From Acidimicrobiaceae bacterium (GTDB taxonomy: Bacteria > Actinomycetota > Acidimicrobiia > Acidimicrobiales > Aldehydirespiratoraceae): DNA of 64,000 nt. The stretch is taken from contig VXYK01000035.1 in NCBI GenBank assembly GCA_009845995.1, forward strand, positions 132,948 to 196,947, given 5' to 3'. The notes below the pieces were generated by a model, which had not been told where the DNA came from, made no database searches, and saw only the letters and a program-made list of their open reading frames with translations. This document shows, piece after piece, positions 54,127 through 62,884 of the stretch (within the stretch, counting starts at the first letter, position 1; each line of letters begins with the position of its first letter). A program made the position numbers and the translations under genes.

Positions 54127-56541
54127 ATGCCGGCCGATGAACTTCTTCACGCCCCCCTTGAGGAGTTGATGACAGCGGCGCGGCGTATTCGAGACCAAGC
54201 GCACGGCAAGGTCGTGAGTTATTCGCCCAAGGTTTTTGTTCCGCTCACCATGCTGTGTCGCGACAAGTGCGGATACTGCACTTTCGCCCAGCCGCCGGCA
54301 CGTCTGGAGCAGCCCTACCTGAGTGCTGGCGACGTCATTGCAATTGCCAGGCGTGGTGCGTCGGCAGGCTGCCACGAGGCTCTGTTCACGCTGGGTGAGC
54401 GACCCGAACGTCGTTACCCGGTCGCTCGGGACTGGCTCACGCGCCACGGTTATGAATCCACTGTCGACTATGTCGTAGCCATGGCGGAACTGGTTCTCGA
54501 CGCGACTGGACTGTTGCCGCACGCGAACACGGGTGCCATGTACGCCGACGAACTGGAGAAACTGCGCCGGGTCGCGCCGAGTCAGGGGATGATGATCGAA
54601 ACCCTGCGAGAGGATCTTGAGTGCCACCGGGGGGCGCCGGACAAGGCGCCGAAGCGTCGGCTGCAAACGCTCGAGTGGGCTGGGCAGCTGCGCATCCCCT
54701 ACACGACCGGCATCCTGGTCGGTATCGGTGAGTCCCGGGAGGATCGCTTGGTCGCTCTTGAGGCGATTGCGGAGTCTCACCGCCGTCACGGACATGTTCA
54801 AGAAGTAATCGTCCAGAACTTTCTGCCCAAGGAAGGCACCGCAATGCACCGGGCGGACCCGTGCCCGCTTGAAACGCATCTGGAGGCGATCGCCCTGGCC
54901 CGCCTGACCCTGCCGCCCGACGTGCATGTGCAGGCACCGCCGAACCTCTCGGACGACTTCGCTGATCTGCTCTCAGCAGGCGTGAGCGATTGGGGTGGAG
55001 TCTCCCCTGTCACCGCTGATCACGTGAACCCCGAACGCCCCTGGCCCGACCTGGAGCGGCTCCGGGAGGTCACTGAAGCTGCCGGTCACACACTGGCGCC
55101 TCGACTTACCGCACATCCTCGCTATGTCCGCGACCCGGACACCTGGATCGATCAAAACCTGCATTTCGCGGTGATGGATCGAAGCGACTCGGACGGGTTC
55201 GGGCGCGACGATCCGGGTTCGGTCTGGCCCGAGCGCACCATGGAGAAAGCCAAAGTTGACGATGGCGCGGAGTACGAGCTCGTGGGTGACATATCCAGCC
55301 AGTGGTATGTCGGCGCCGGCGGCGACCCGAGCGTGCTGGTGCCCGGCCCCCGCAGCGCCAAAGGAGCTGTCGGGGAGGTCGTCGAGGGAGTGCGTGCGGG
55401 ACAGGACGTGGGTTTCGACGAGATTGTCACTCTGTTCAAAGCTCGAGGCCCCGAAGTGGGTGAGGTAGCTCACCTGGCAGACGAACTACGTGCCGAACTT
55501 GTCGGTGATGAAGTCACCTGGGTGGCCAACCGGAACATCAACTACACCAACGTTTGCACGTTTCGCTGCAAGTTCTGCGGGTTCTCAAAAGGACCGTTAT
55601 CGCTGAACCTGAGGGGCAAACCGTATTTGTTGACGCTGGACGACATGGCCGAGCGGACCATCGAGGCGGCCGAGCGAGGCGCCACCGAGGTTTGTCTGCA
55701 GGGCGGGATCCACCCGGACTTCGACGGCGACTACTACATCGATGTAGCCCGTGCGGTCCACGAGGCCGTTCCCGACATGCACATCCACGGCTTCACCGCC
55801 TTGGAGGTTACCGAGGGGGCCAAACGAAATCAGGAACCCCTCGCCGACTATCTGGGACGTCTGCGTGACGCTGGGCAACGTTCCCTTCCCGGAACGGCTG
55901 CAGAAATCCTGCACGACGATGTCCGGGCGGTGCTCTGCCCTGACAAGATCACCAGCGACGAGTGGCTTGAGGCCCATCGCACAGCGCACGCGGTTGGATT
56001 GCGCTCCAACGTCACGATCATGTTCGGCTCAATTGAACGGCCTGAGCATTGGGCCCATCACCTGCTTCGCACCCGGGCCCTGCAGGAGGAGACCGGCGGA
56101 TTCACCGAGTTCGTCGGGCTGCCGTTCGTTCACATGGCGTCACCGATCTATCTTCGTCGCGGCTCGCGGCGTGGGCCGACCTGGCGTGAGGTCCTGTTGA
56201 TGCACGCGGTCGCCCGAATCGCCTATCGGGGTCGAATCGACAACATCCAGGGTTCGTGGGTCAAGCTCGGGTTCGGCTCCATCGCTCAACTCCTTCAGGC
56301 TGGTGCCAACGATCTTGGCGGCACGCTGATGGACGAGAACATATCCCGTGCAGCCGGTGCCGCTCATGGCACCACGGTGAGCGAGGCCGATTTCCGCAAG
56401 GTTGTAGAACCATTGGGACGTACGTTGGCTCAGCGCACAACTCTCTACGGCCGCGTCGACCCGTCGAGTCTGCCGTTGCCCACAAGTCGATCACGCCGCG
56501 CCACCATCCCGGTGGTGGCGTCAAGCGGCTTGGCGAGTTAG
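54127..56541 (+). CDS. fbiC: FO synthase, CofG-CofH fusion
   Basis: An 804-residue bifunctional radical-SAM enzyme that makes the deazaflavin FO of coenzyme F420 from tyrosine and a ribityl-uracil. The CofG half has CRDKCGYC (Cys44, 48, 51); the CofH half has CTFRCKFC (Cys477, 481, 484). The fused form is typical of actinobacteria. It implies F420-dependent enzymes elsewhere in the genome. ATG 11 nt after the upstream stop. Confidence 0.96.
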   Translation: MPADELLHAPLEELMTAARRIRDQAHGKVVSYSPKVFVPLTMLCRDKCGYCTFAQPPARLEQPYLSAGDVIAIARRGASAGCHEALFTLGERPERRYPVARDWLTRHGYESTVDYVVAMAELVLDATGLLPHANTGAMYADELEKLRRVAPSQGMMIETLREDLECHRGAPDKAPKRRLQTLEWAGQLRIPYTTGILVGIGESREDRLVALEAIAESHRRHGHVQEVIVQNFLPKEGTAMHRADPCPLETHLEAIALARLTLPPDVHVQAPPNLSDDFADLLSAGVSDWGGVSPVTADHVNPERPWPDLERLREVTEAAGHTLAPRLTAHPRYVRDPDTWIDQNLHFAVMDRSDSDGFGRDDPGSVWPERTMEKAKVDDGAEYELVGDISSQWYVGAGGDPSVLVPGPRSAKGAVGEVVEGVRAGQDVGFDEIVTLFKARGPEVGEVAHLADELRAELVGDEVTWVANRNINYTNVCTFRCKFCGFSKGPLSLNLRGKPYLLTLDDMAERTIEAAERGATEVCLQGGIHPDFDGDYYIDVARAVHEAVPDMHIHGFTALEVTEGAKRNQEPLADYLGRLRDAGQRSLPGTAAEILHDDVRAVLCPDKITSDEWLEAHRTAHAVGLRSNVTIMFGSIERPEHWAHHLLRTRALQEETGGFTEFVGLPFVHMASPIYLRRGSRRGPTWREVLLMHAVARIAYRGRIDNIQGSWVKLGFGSIAQLLQAGANDLGGTLMDENISRAAGAAHGTTVSEADFRKVVEPLGRTLAQRTTLYGRVDPSSLPLPTSRSRRATIPVVASSGLAS

Positions 56542-56560
56542 GGACCGGGAGCGGACGGGA

Positions 56561-56764
56561 TCAGAACACACTTTCGTCGGGTTCGCTCAGGAGGTGTATC
56601 GCCTTTTCGACCGCGCGTCTTGCTCGGGTGAGCCGCCTCTCGTCAACCGGCAACTCCTGGCCGCCGGCGTCTATCGATTCCCTCAGGCGAACTATCGCGA
56701 GATCCGCCAGTTCTTCGGCAATAGTCTCGAGTCGGCTTCTAATCTCATCGAACTCCTGAGCCAT
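56561..56764 (-). CDS. small helical hypothetical protein
   Basis: 67 residues, mostly two charged helices (EIRSRLETIAEELADLAIVRL, RLTRARRAVEKAIHLL). The ATG at 56764 is fixed by TACGGT 7 nt upstream; a longer frame starts at 56815. No family recognised. Convergent with fbiC and divergent from the Cys-rich gene. Confidence 0.6.
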   Translation of the reverse strand: MAQEFDEIRSRLETIAEELADLAIVRLRESIDAGGQELPVDERRLTRARRAVEKAIHLLSEPDESVF

Positions 56765-56771
56765 GGCTCGT

Positions 56772-56777
56772 ACCGTA
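56772..56777 (-). promoter_or_regulatory. -10 element, leaderless promoter of the 67-residue protein
   Basis: On the minus strand TACGGT, 7 nt, ATG at 56764. Confidence 0.45.
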
Positions 56778-56822
56778 TCGTTGGTAGCCGTGCGGCGGGT
56801 TCGCGATCTGCACAATCGGCGT

Positions 56823-56828
56823 TACCGT
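56823..56828 (+). promoter_or_regulatory. -10 element, leaderless promoter of the Cys-rich gene
   Basis: TACCGT, 7 nt, ATG at 56836. It fixes the start two codons inside the longest frame. Confidence 0.45.
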
Positions 56829-56835
56829 CGTGGCA

Positions 56836-57609
56836 ATGGAAGCACCGGATCTTCGCGAGTGGGTCAGTTTCGACGACGCGGACGGTGCTACATGGCATTT
56901 TGATGTCACGTTCTTGACCAGCAACTACGGCTGCATCTACGGAAAGGGCTGCCCTGGGGTATTGACGGAGTTCGCACCCGAATACGAGCACGGGTGTTGC
57001 ACCTACGGAGCACACTTTGTAAGCGATGCGGACCGCCACACGATCGAAGCCCAGATCGCCCGGCTGTCTGACGACGAGTGGCAGTTCGCAGCACAAGCAG
57101 CGGCAATGGGCGGTGCCATCTGCACCAACGATGACGGAGACACAGTCACCCAGATGATCGATGATGCATGCATACTGTTGAATCGCCCCGGGTTTTCCAA
57201 GGGTGCGGGCTGCGCTCTTCATCAGGCCGCGATCGCCCGTGGTGAACGCCCTATTGACTGGAAGCCCGATGTCTGCTGGCAGGTTCCTCTCCGCTACGAC
57301 GAGCACACCGAGGAAAATGGCCATATCAATCACGTGTTGAGGGAGTGGAAACGTCGTGATTGGGGCGAGGGGGGTGTGGAGTTCGCCTGGTGGTGCACCG
57401 ATGATCCGCTGGCGTTTCGCGAAGACCGCCCTGTTTGGAAGAGTCTGCGAAGCGAGATCATCGAACTAATCGGTTCCGAACAGTACGAACGGCTGGTCGA
57501 CTACATAAAGGCCCGTGAGCATGACGATGTTGGAAGTAGAGTGTTCCTGCCTCATCCGCAGGTTCGCCGACGCTGTGAGAGTAACGGCGCAATGAAAGAG
57601 AGTTCGTGA
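56836..57609 (+). CDS. cysteine-rich putative metal-binding protein
   Basis: 257 residues with about ten Cys, many in short motifs: YGCIYGKGC, HGCCTYGAHF, GAGCALHQAA and DVCWQVPLR. The layout resembles DUF3109/YkgJ-like proteins that hold Fe-S clusters or zinc, but the match is by motif shape only. Acidic, cytosolic, no membrane segment. Its stop overlaps the ClC start (GTGA), so the two are coupled. A role in sensing or protecting against ions or oxidants is possible. Confidence 0.65.
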   Translation: MEAPDLREWVSFDDADGATWHFDVTFLTSNYGCIYGKGCPGVLTEFAPEYEHGCCTYGAHFVSDADRHTIEAQIARLSDDEWQFAAQAAAMGGAICTNDDGDTVTQMIDDACILLNRPGFSKGAGCALHQAAIARGERPIDWKPDVCWQVPLRYDEHTEENGHINHVLREWKRRDWGEGGVEFAWWCTDDPLAFREDRPVWKSLRSEIIELIGSEQYERLVDYIKAREHDDVGSRVFLPHPQVRRRCESNGAMKESS

Positions 57610-59300
57610 AGAAGTACCTGGGTTCTGTGGTTGCAGGGCAAGACGTTCGACTTCTGGGTGCGTCGGTCGCTATTGGCGTCATCGTCGCAGTCGTGGTCGC
57701 GCTCTTCGAGGCGCTGACCGAATCTGTGCTGCTCCACTGGCTGTTCGACCAATCACTCATCGTCTTGGTGACGGCCCCGGTGGTAGGCATCCTCGCTGCC
57801 AACGGTGTGCTTCGTTGGGTAGGTCGGGGAACTAGTGGAGCAACCTCCGACGAGTACATTCGGACCTTTCACGAGCGACACCCTCGCTTGCCGATTATCC
57901 ATCTTCCAGGCAAGTTGTTGGCCGGCGTGGCCACTATCGGCATGGGCGGGGCGGTCGGCATGGAGGGCCCCTCGATCTACGCCGGGTCTTCGATCGGACT
58001 ATGGGTCCATGAGAAGACCGGGTCATTTCTGCGACGCGACAAAGCCCGACTGCTGCTCACGGCAGGGGCCGCTGCGGGAATAGCGGCAGTGTTCAAGGCC
58101 CCCGCCACAGGTGTGATTTTTGCGATGGAGGCGCCGTATCGCGAAGACGTCACACCCCAAGCCCTGTTGCCGTCGTTGTTGGCTTCCGCGGCCAGCTATG
58201 TCACCTTCGTCTCCTTGGTTGGCACCGAACCGGTTGTTCCATTCCTGGCAGGCGGGGGCGAAGTTCTCGGTGATTCCGGCGGTTCAGTGTTCGGGGTTGA
58301 TCTGATTGATCTGGCCGGCGCGCTGGCGTTGGGAATTGCAGCCGGGTTGGGTGGTCGCGGGTTTGCCTGGCTGGTTCGTCGCAGCAAAGCCGGGGCCAAG
58401 CGGTACTCGTTGCCGAAGCGACTGCTGCTCGGCGGCATCGGCTTGGCGGTGTTGGCTTGGGTCGCGGAAGTGGTTTTCGAATCCCCACTCACGCTCGGTC
58501 CTGGCACTGAAGCGATGGCGTGGGTGGTAGGTGATCGGGGTCTAGGCCTGATCGCGTTGTTGTTCGGTCTGCGTATGGCTGCAACCATCACGACTGTTTT
58601 TGCCGGCGGCGTGGGTGGCTTGTTCATTCCTTTGGCTGCTCTCGGCGTGGTGCTCGGCGAGTTCGTTGGTCAAGCCATAGGCAAGGATGAGACGACCCTG
58701 TATCCGATCCTAGGTCTGGCGGCCTTCTTGGGCGCCGGGTATCGCGCTCCGATCGCGGCCGTGATGTTCGTGGCGGAGTCAACCGGTGGTGTAGGGAGCT
58801 TCGTGGTTCCGGCGCTCGTCGCAGCCGCCGTCAGCCAAGTGGTGGCTGGACCGTCTTCGGTAGCGGACTATCAGCGTTCGGTTCGTCTCGGTCATCTCGA
58901 ACGACGCTTCACGCTTCCGCTCACCTCGATCCTGTCGACCGATGTGATGACGGTTCCCCCCGACGCCACCGTCTCGGAGTTCGTCTATTTTCATGTGTTG
59001 GGGCGCCGTGAACGTGTCGTTCCGGTTGTTGAAGGCGGACACTTCTTGGGGCTTGCCCGTCTTGATGACATCTCAGAACTCGATCGCGGAGAATGGGAGG
59101 AGACCGCGATCGGCGATCAAATGGCTACGGACCTGCCGGTGGGTCAACCGTCGTGGACTCTACGCGACGCCGTCGCGGCCATGGAGGAAGCTCAGATAGA
59201 CATTCTGGCAGTGACCGATGCCAGTGGCGCGTTCATCGGTGTCGTGACCGAAGACGACATCTTGAAGCTTGATGAAATCCTCGACGAAACAGGCAACTGA
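57606..59300 (+). CDS. ClC-family chloride channel/antiporter with CBS domains
   Basis: 564 residues: ClC membrane domain (~15-420) and two C-terminal CBS domains (~435-560). The pore motifs are GMEGPS (gating Glu, variant of GxEGP), GVGGLFIP (GxFxP) and AFLGAGYRAPIAAVMFVAE. The CBS pair (STDVMTVPPDATVSEFV, VTEDDILKLDE) suggests nucleotide control. The GTG overlaps the Cys-rich gene stop, hinting at a functional link. Confidence 0.94.
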   Translation: MKKYLGSVVAGQDVRLLGASVAIGVIVAVVVALFEALTESVLLHWLFDQSLIVLVTAPVVGILAANGVLRWVGRGTSGATSDEYIRTFHERHPRLPIIHLPGKLLAGVATIGMGGAVGMEGPSIYAGSSIGLWVHEKTGSFLRRDKARLLLTAGAAAGIAAVFKAPATGVIFAMEAPYREDVTPQALLPSLLASAASYVTFVSLVGTEPVVPFLAGGGEVLGDSGGSVFGVDLIDLAGALALGIAAGLGGRGFAWLVRRSKAGAKRYSLPKRLLLGGIGLAVLAWVAEVVFESPLTLGPGTEAMAWVVGDRGLGLIALLFGLRMAATITTVFAGGVGGLFIPLAALGVVLGEFVGQAIGKDETTLYPILGLAAFLGAGYRAPIAAVMFVAESTGGVGSFVVPALVAAAVSQVVAGPSSVADYQRSVRLGHLERRFTLPLTSILSTDVMTVPPDATVSEFVYFHVLGRRERVVPVVEGGHFLGLARLDDISELDRGEWEETAIGDQMATDLPVGQPSWTLRDAVAAMEEAQIDILAVTDASGAFIGVVTEDDILKLDEILDETGN

Positions 59301-59330
59301 GCGGGCGCGTCAACGCCGAACACCCGTTAG

Positions 59331-59531
59331 CTATTCGCTGCGTCGTGAAGAGTCCCCGACGGTAGTGTCGTCGGCCTCATCTGCGAACTCATCAGCCCAA
59401 GCCAAATGCTCAGGTTTCAGCAGTTCGCCGCTGTCGTCATTGAGATCCTCGAGTAGTCGATCAAAGTCGCCATCGTGTGAGCGTTTAAGCTCACGGGCTT
59501 CCTCGTAACGCCTGTGTCGCCCCTTTTTCAC
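59331..59531 (-). CDS. small charged hypothetical protein
   Basis: 66 residues, very polar; a basic N-terminus (KKGRHRRYEEARELKR) passes into an acidic C-terminus. The GTG has GGAG 8 nt upstream, and TACAAT on the minus strand about 40 nt before it could be the -10. No family recognised. Confidence 0.55.
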   Translation of the reverse strand: MKKGRHRRYEEARELKRSHDGDFDRLLEDLNDDSGELLKPEHLAWADEFADEADDTTVGDSSRRSE

Positions 59532-59631
59532 TTTGCGAGCTCCAGTTTGACGGTGCTAACGGTGAGCACGCATTGTATCGGTTGATCGCAGAAATCCGAA
59601 GCGAGTAGCCACTTTGCTCCAACTTCGTTGC

Positions 59632-60792
59632 TCACGTTATTGGCAGACTTGATCGTTTTTCCAACACGACTACGTCATTATCGAAGGCCAGCGAGGCGTT
59701 GCCGTCGACAAGGCTTCGAATGTGGTCACCGACGAGTCGCGCTCTCCATCCCTGCGCGAGACGGGGGTCGTCGTCGCCGCGCAGGAAGGCTTCCACATCT
59801 GCCCGGGTCGCCAGAAGAGCGGGATCGAGTTCGTTGTCCCTGGCGACTTGCGCTATCCACGCGGTGGCCAATGTGACCGCGGGACGATAGTCCCGCGTGT
59901 CGGTGTTGCGTTTTGGACTTCGGGGTGGTCGCCAACCTGAGTCGAGGCCCTCCTTCACCGTCTTGAGCACCTCAATACCCTGTTGCCCGTTGACCATTCC
60001 ACGGTCTATACCGCGGATCTTGCTGAGGGCTTTTTGGCTTGTCGGCATCGCCTGAGCGATTGAAGCGACGGCCAAGTCAGACAGTACGAATCGAACCGGT
60101 TGATTGAGTTCAGCCGCACGACGCTCTCGCCATGCAGCAATCGCGCGAACTACCGCCAGTGCTCGTCCTTTGAGGTGGCGGGCCTCTTTGATCCTGCTCC
60201 ACGCTTCGTCGGGGTCACGGGGGGCTCGATCGCGACACCGCATGATCTCAAACTCGGCTTCGGCCCATGAAATCCGCTCGCGAGCGTTCAATTTCGACGC
60301 GAGACGATCGTGTATTTCCAGCAATCGAGCCACGTCTGAGGCCGCATAATCGAGTTGAGCGGTACCGAGGGGGCGTTCGAGCCAGTCAGTGAACCGACTG
60401 CCTTTGGCTAGTTGAACTCCCAACTCGCGTTCGTGCAGGAACGCGAGCGAGGGCGTTGAATGTCCGAGGAATCCTGCAGCGATCTGAGTATCGAACAGTC
60501 GCTTCGGAATCGCGCCGCACGCTTGTTCCAAAACCTCGAGGTCTTGGGTGGCAGCGTGGATCACCGCAAGAGCATCGCTGTCCATCAGCGTTTTCAAGGG
60601 CTTGAGGTCGATCGCCAACGGATCAATCAGGACAATCTGGTCGCCCCAGGCGATCTGCACCAACGCCACTCTCGGCCAGTAGCTCTGTTCCCGATGGAAT
60701 TCGGTATCGAGGGCGTAGCGGTCCTCCTGACACAAGATGTCGACGGTGGCGTACAGGTCGTCGTCACGGTCGATTATCCGATAGTCGGGCAT
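59632..60792 (-). CDS. rnd: ribonuclease D
   Basis: A 386-residue DEDDy 3'-5' exoribonuclease for tRNA and other RNA processing. ALDTEFHRE gives the first Asp and Glu, ATQDLEVL the third residue and YAASDVARLLEI the Tyr/Asp. An HRDC domain spans about 205-285 (LSDLAVASIAQAMPTSQKALSKIRGI), and a second helical region follows. The minus-strand ATG at 60792 has TAGCAT 5 nt upstream. Confidence 0.95.
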   Translation of the reverse strand: MPDYRIIDRDDDLYATVDILCQEDRYALDTEFHREQSYWPRVALVQIAWGDQIVLIDPLAIDLKPLKTLMDSDALAVIHAATQDLEVLEQACGAIPKRLFDTQIAAGFLGHSTPSLAFLHERELGVQLAKGSRFTDWLERPLGTAQLDYAASDVARLLEIHDRLASKLNARERISWAEAEFEIMRCRDRAPRDPDEAWSRIKEARHLKGRALAVVRAIAAWRERRAAELNQPVRFVLSDLAVASIAQAMPTSQKALSKIRGIDRGMVNGQQGIEVLKTVKEGLDSGWRPPRSPKRNTDTRDYRPAVTLATAWIAQVARDNELDPALLATRADVEAFLRGDDDPRLAQGWRARLVGDHIRSLVDGNASLAFDNDVVVLEKRSSLPIT

Positions 60793-60797
60793 GTGGC

Positions 60798-60803
60798 ATG
60801 CTA
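60798..60803 (-). promoter_or_regulatory. -10 element, leaderless promoter of rnd
   Basis: On the minus strand TAGCAT, 5 nt, ATG at 60792. It lies exactly where the -35 of the opposing promoter would be. Confidence 0.45.
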
Positions 60804-60819
60804 ACCAACGCCCGAGAGA

Positions 60820-60825
60820 TAGAGT
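60820..60825 (+). promoter_or_regulatory. -10 element, leaderless promoter of the DUF2510 gene
   Basis: TAGAGT, 8 nt, GTG at 60834. It coincides with the expected -35 of the rnd promoter. Confidence 0.45.
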
Positions 60826-60833
60826 TAGACCCC

Positions 60834-61805
60834 GTGCCAGACCTGCCTCCGCCGAACTGGTACACCGATCCAGACGACGAGTCGCAGTATCGTTATTGGG
60901 ACGGTTCGGTCTGGACTGATCATCGTGCTCCCCGTCTCGCCGAGGAGGCAGGAAATCGGTTGCGCCCTGCGGGCGATGTGTTGAGGGGTTCCTTCTCGTT
61001 GATGCGTCGCCAGCGGCGCGGCAGCGCTGTTGCGATCGTCGCGTGGGTGCTGTCGTACGCCGTCGTTGTGCTGTCGTTTCTGTTCAGCGCGGACGACATT
61101 CTGATGGGTGAACTCGGTGAGATTTGGAGCAGGGTCAGCGAGCCCGGGTTCGACGCCACGACTGCTGACAACGAGGCCTACTTCGAGTCGCTGGAATTCA
61201 ACTTCACCGTACAGAACCTCGCCGTGTTAGTTGTCGGCCTCTTGATCTCATGGATCGCAGGCCTCTTTGCCAGCGCGACCGTCTCGATCCTCGCGGTCTC
61301 TGATCTGCGAGGTCTCCGCTTGCGAATGTCAGAGGTGCTGCGACGGGCATTGACCAAGGTGCCACGCTTGGTCGGGGTCAACTTCCAAGTATTAATGATC
61401 GGATTGGTCGCTCTAGCGGTCATTGTCGTGCCTTCCCTCGTCGCGCCGGCGCTGCTCTTGTTGTTGATCCCGTTCTTTATTGCGTTCTTCTTCTTGTCAA
61501 TGACCGTCGTTTCCTTGGCATATATTTTTGCCGCTGTCGGCCCGGCCGGATCGTCTCTTCGGTACGCCTTTCGTTTGGTTCGCGGCCGGTTCTGGGGAGT
61601 CTTGGGACGGATGCTGTTGGTTCTATTGGTGGCTATGGCTGTCAGTTTCGTGACGGGCATGGTCGTTGGCTTGGCAACGGCGGCTCTGGGAGCGTTCTGG
61701 TGGGTTTCCCAGGTCGCCAACTCGCTTGTCTCCTTCTTTTTTGCAGTACTGATCACTATCGCGACGGCGATCATCTACCACGACTTGGGGGGCGAATCGG
61801 AGTAG
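60834..61805 (+). CDS. DUF2510-domain multi-pass membrane protein
   Basis: 323 residues. The N-terminus is DUF2510 (PPNWYTDP...YRYWDGSVWTDH), a short domain found at the ends of actinobacterial membrane proteins. About six membrane segments follow (for example VAIVAWVLSYAVVVLSFLF, LALVVGLLISWIAGLFA-like). The GTG start is fixed by the -10 spacing; a shorter ATG-started extension at 60798 precedes the promoter. Function unknown. Confidence 0.85.
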   Translation: MPDLPPPNWYTDPDDESQYRYWDGSVWTDHRAPRLAEEAGNRLRPAGDVLRGSFSLMRRQRRGSAVAIVAWVLSYAVVVLSFLFSADDILMGELGEIWSRVSEPGFDATTADNEAYFESLEFNFTVQNLAVLVVGLLISWIAGLFASATVSILAVSDLRGLRLRMSEVLRRALTKVPRLVGVNFQVLMIGLVALAVIVVPSLVAPALLLLLIPFFIAFFFLSMTVVSLAYIFAAVGPAGSSLRYAFRLVRGRFWGVLGRMLLVLLVAMAVSFVTGMVVGLATAALGAFWWVSQVANSLVSFFFAVLITIATAIIYHDLGGESE

Positions 61806-61823
61806 TGGCTCGGTCTGTCGAAC

Positions 61824-62402
61824 CTATTGAACTCCGTCCGGGAGGTCATCGGGATAGTCGGCGTCTTGGAACCAGCGCGGGTTGCCGTCGAGAAACTGGT
61901 TCACCCGCAGTTCGTTGACCGCACGCTTCGGCGCTCGTTCACCGGCGGAGAATGAGCGTTCAAGTTTCTCCAGTGAGCTTCTTCGCCAAACTGCGTGAAG
62001 CCATTCTGTTTGCCCGTCCAGAACCGGTACCGACACGTCCGCCTCGCCGAGAGCCTCGCGCACAGCGGTGATTGCGGCCGCTGACGGTCGGGTCAGATCA
62101 CAGGCCAACACGGCGACCGTGTCGGCGGATGTATTTCGCAGGGCAGTGATGATCCCACCGAGCGGGCCCTCAGAGGGCCAACAGTCCGCAACGTGGATCA
62201 GACCCAGACTTTCGACCTTCTGGGCATCGCCACCAACCACGATCACCGACGTTGCACCAGCGTCGTACAGCGCAGACACCGCGCCCTGCAACAGTGTTAC
62301 GTCGTCGATCTCTATGAACGCCTTGTCGGTTCCCATCCTCCGACTAGCGCCGCCGGTAAGCACAGCGCCCTCGAAGTCCACAGATCCCTCGCTCGAAGTC
62401 AC
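61824..62402 (-). CDS. mobA: molybdenum cofactor guanylyltransferase
   Basis: A 192-residue nucleotidyltransferase that adds GMP to molybdopterin. LTGGASRRMGTDKA is the GTP-binding signature, SEGPLGGIITAL and LACDLTRPS follow. The GTG at 62402 overlaps the DUF3151 stop (GTGA); a GTG at 62417 is an alternative. No other moco gene is in the window. IspD-type or CofC-type use is less likely from the motif. Confidence 0.85.
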   Translation of the reverse strand: MTSSEGSVDFEGAVLTGGASRRMGTDKAFIEIDDVTLLQGAVSALYDAGATSVIVVGGDAQKVESLGLIHVADCWPSEGPLGGIITALRNTSADTVAVLACDLTRPSAAAITAVREALGEADVSVPVLDGQTEWLHAVWRRSSLEKLERSFSAGERAPKRAVNELRVNQFLDGNPRWFQDADYPDDLPDGVQ

Positions 62403-62821
62403 CTCGGAGGTGGCCACTCAGGGTCGAGTTGTCGCATGAAGAGAGCGCAGCGCTCGTCTTCATCGCTCTCGCCGATGAGTGCCGCTGAGGCTTGCAGACC
62501 CGCCAGCGAGCGCAGGAAACCGCGGTTGGTTTCGTGCCGCCACAGTACGTAACCGCTCCCCCGCCAGCCATTGGCCCTCAGACGGTCCAGACCGCGGTGG
62601 TAGCCGGTGCGGTATGCCGCATAGGCCAGCGCCGGGTCGTCGAGCGCGTCGCCCAGAGATGCCCAAGCAGCCAGCATTCGCGGCCAGCGGGCACAGACAC
62701 GTGCGATCGCAGCGAGCGGATCGGGGTCATTCTCTGCTGAAGTCAAGGCTTCAAGTGCTTCGGAAGGCTCGGCATCCAGAATTGTCTGAGAGGGACCGGA
62801 GGACAACTGCACATCGCTCAT
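62399..62821 (-). CDS. DUF3151 family protein
   Basis: 140 residues. AAYRTGYHRGLDRLRANGWRGSG and HETNRGFLRSLAGLQ match the actinobacterial DUF3151 family, whose function is unknown. The start is fixed by TAGGCT 6 nt upstream. Coupled to mobA by GTGA. Confidence 0.9.
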   Translation of the reverse strand: MSDVQLSSGPSQTILDAEPSEALEALTSAENDPDPLAAIARVCARWPRMLAAWASLGDALDDPALAYAAYRTGYHRGLDRLRANGWRGSGYVLWRHETNRGFLRSLAGLQASAALIGESDEDERCALFMRQLDPEWPPPR

Positions 62822-62827
62822 AGATCG

Positions 62828-62833
62828 AGCCTA
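62828..62833 (-). promoter_or_regulatory. -10 element, leaderless promoter of the DUF3151-mobA operon
   Basis: On the minus strand TAGGCT, 6 nt, ATG at 62821. Confidence 0.5.
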
Positions 62834-62872
62834 GCGATCTGGGATGCGGTCTAGATTGTTGTCGGGGATAGC

Positions 62873-62878
62873 TAGCAT
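62873..62878 (+). promoter_or_regulatory. -10 element, leaderless promoter of the 62885 gene
   Basis: TAGCAT, 6 nt, ATG at 62885. Confidence 0.45.
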
Positions 62879-62884
62879 GGCCGG

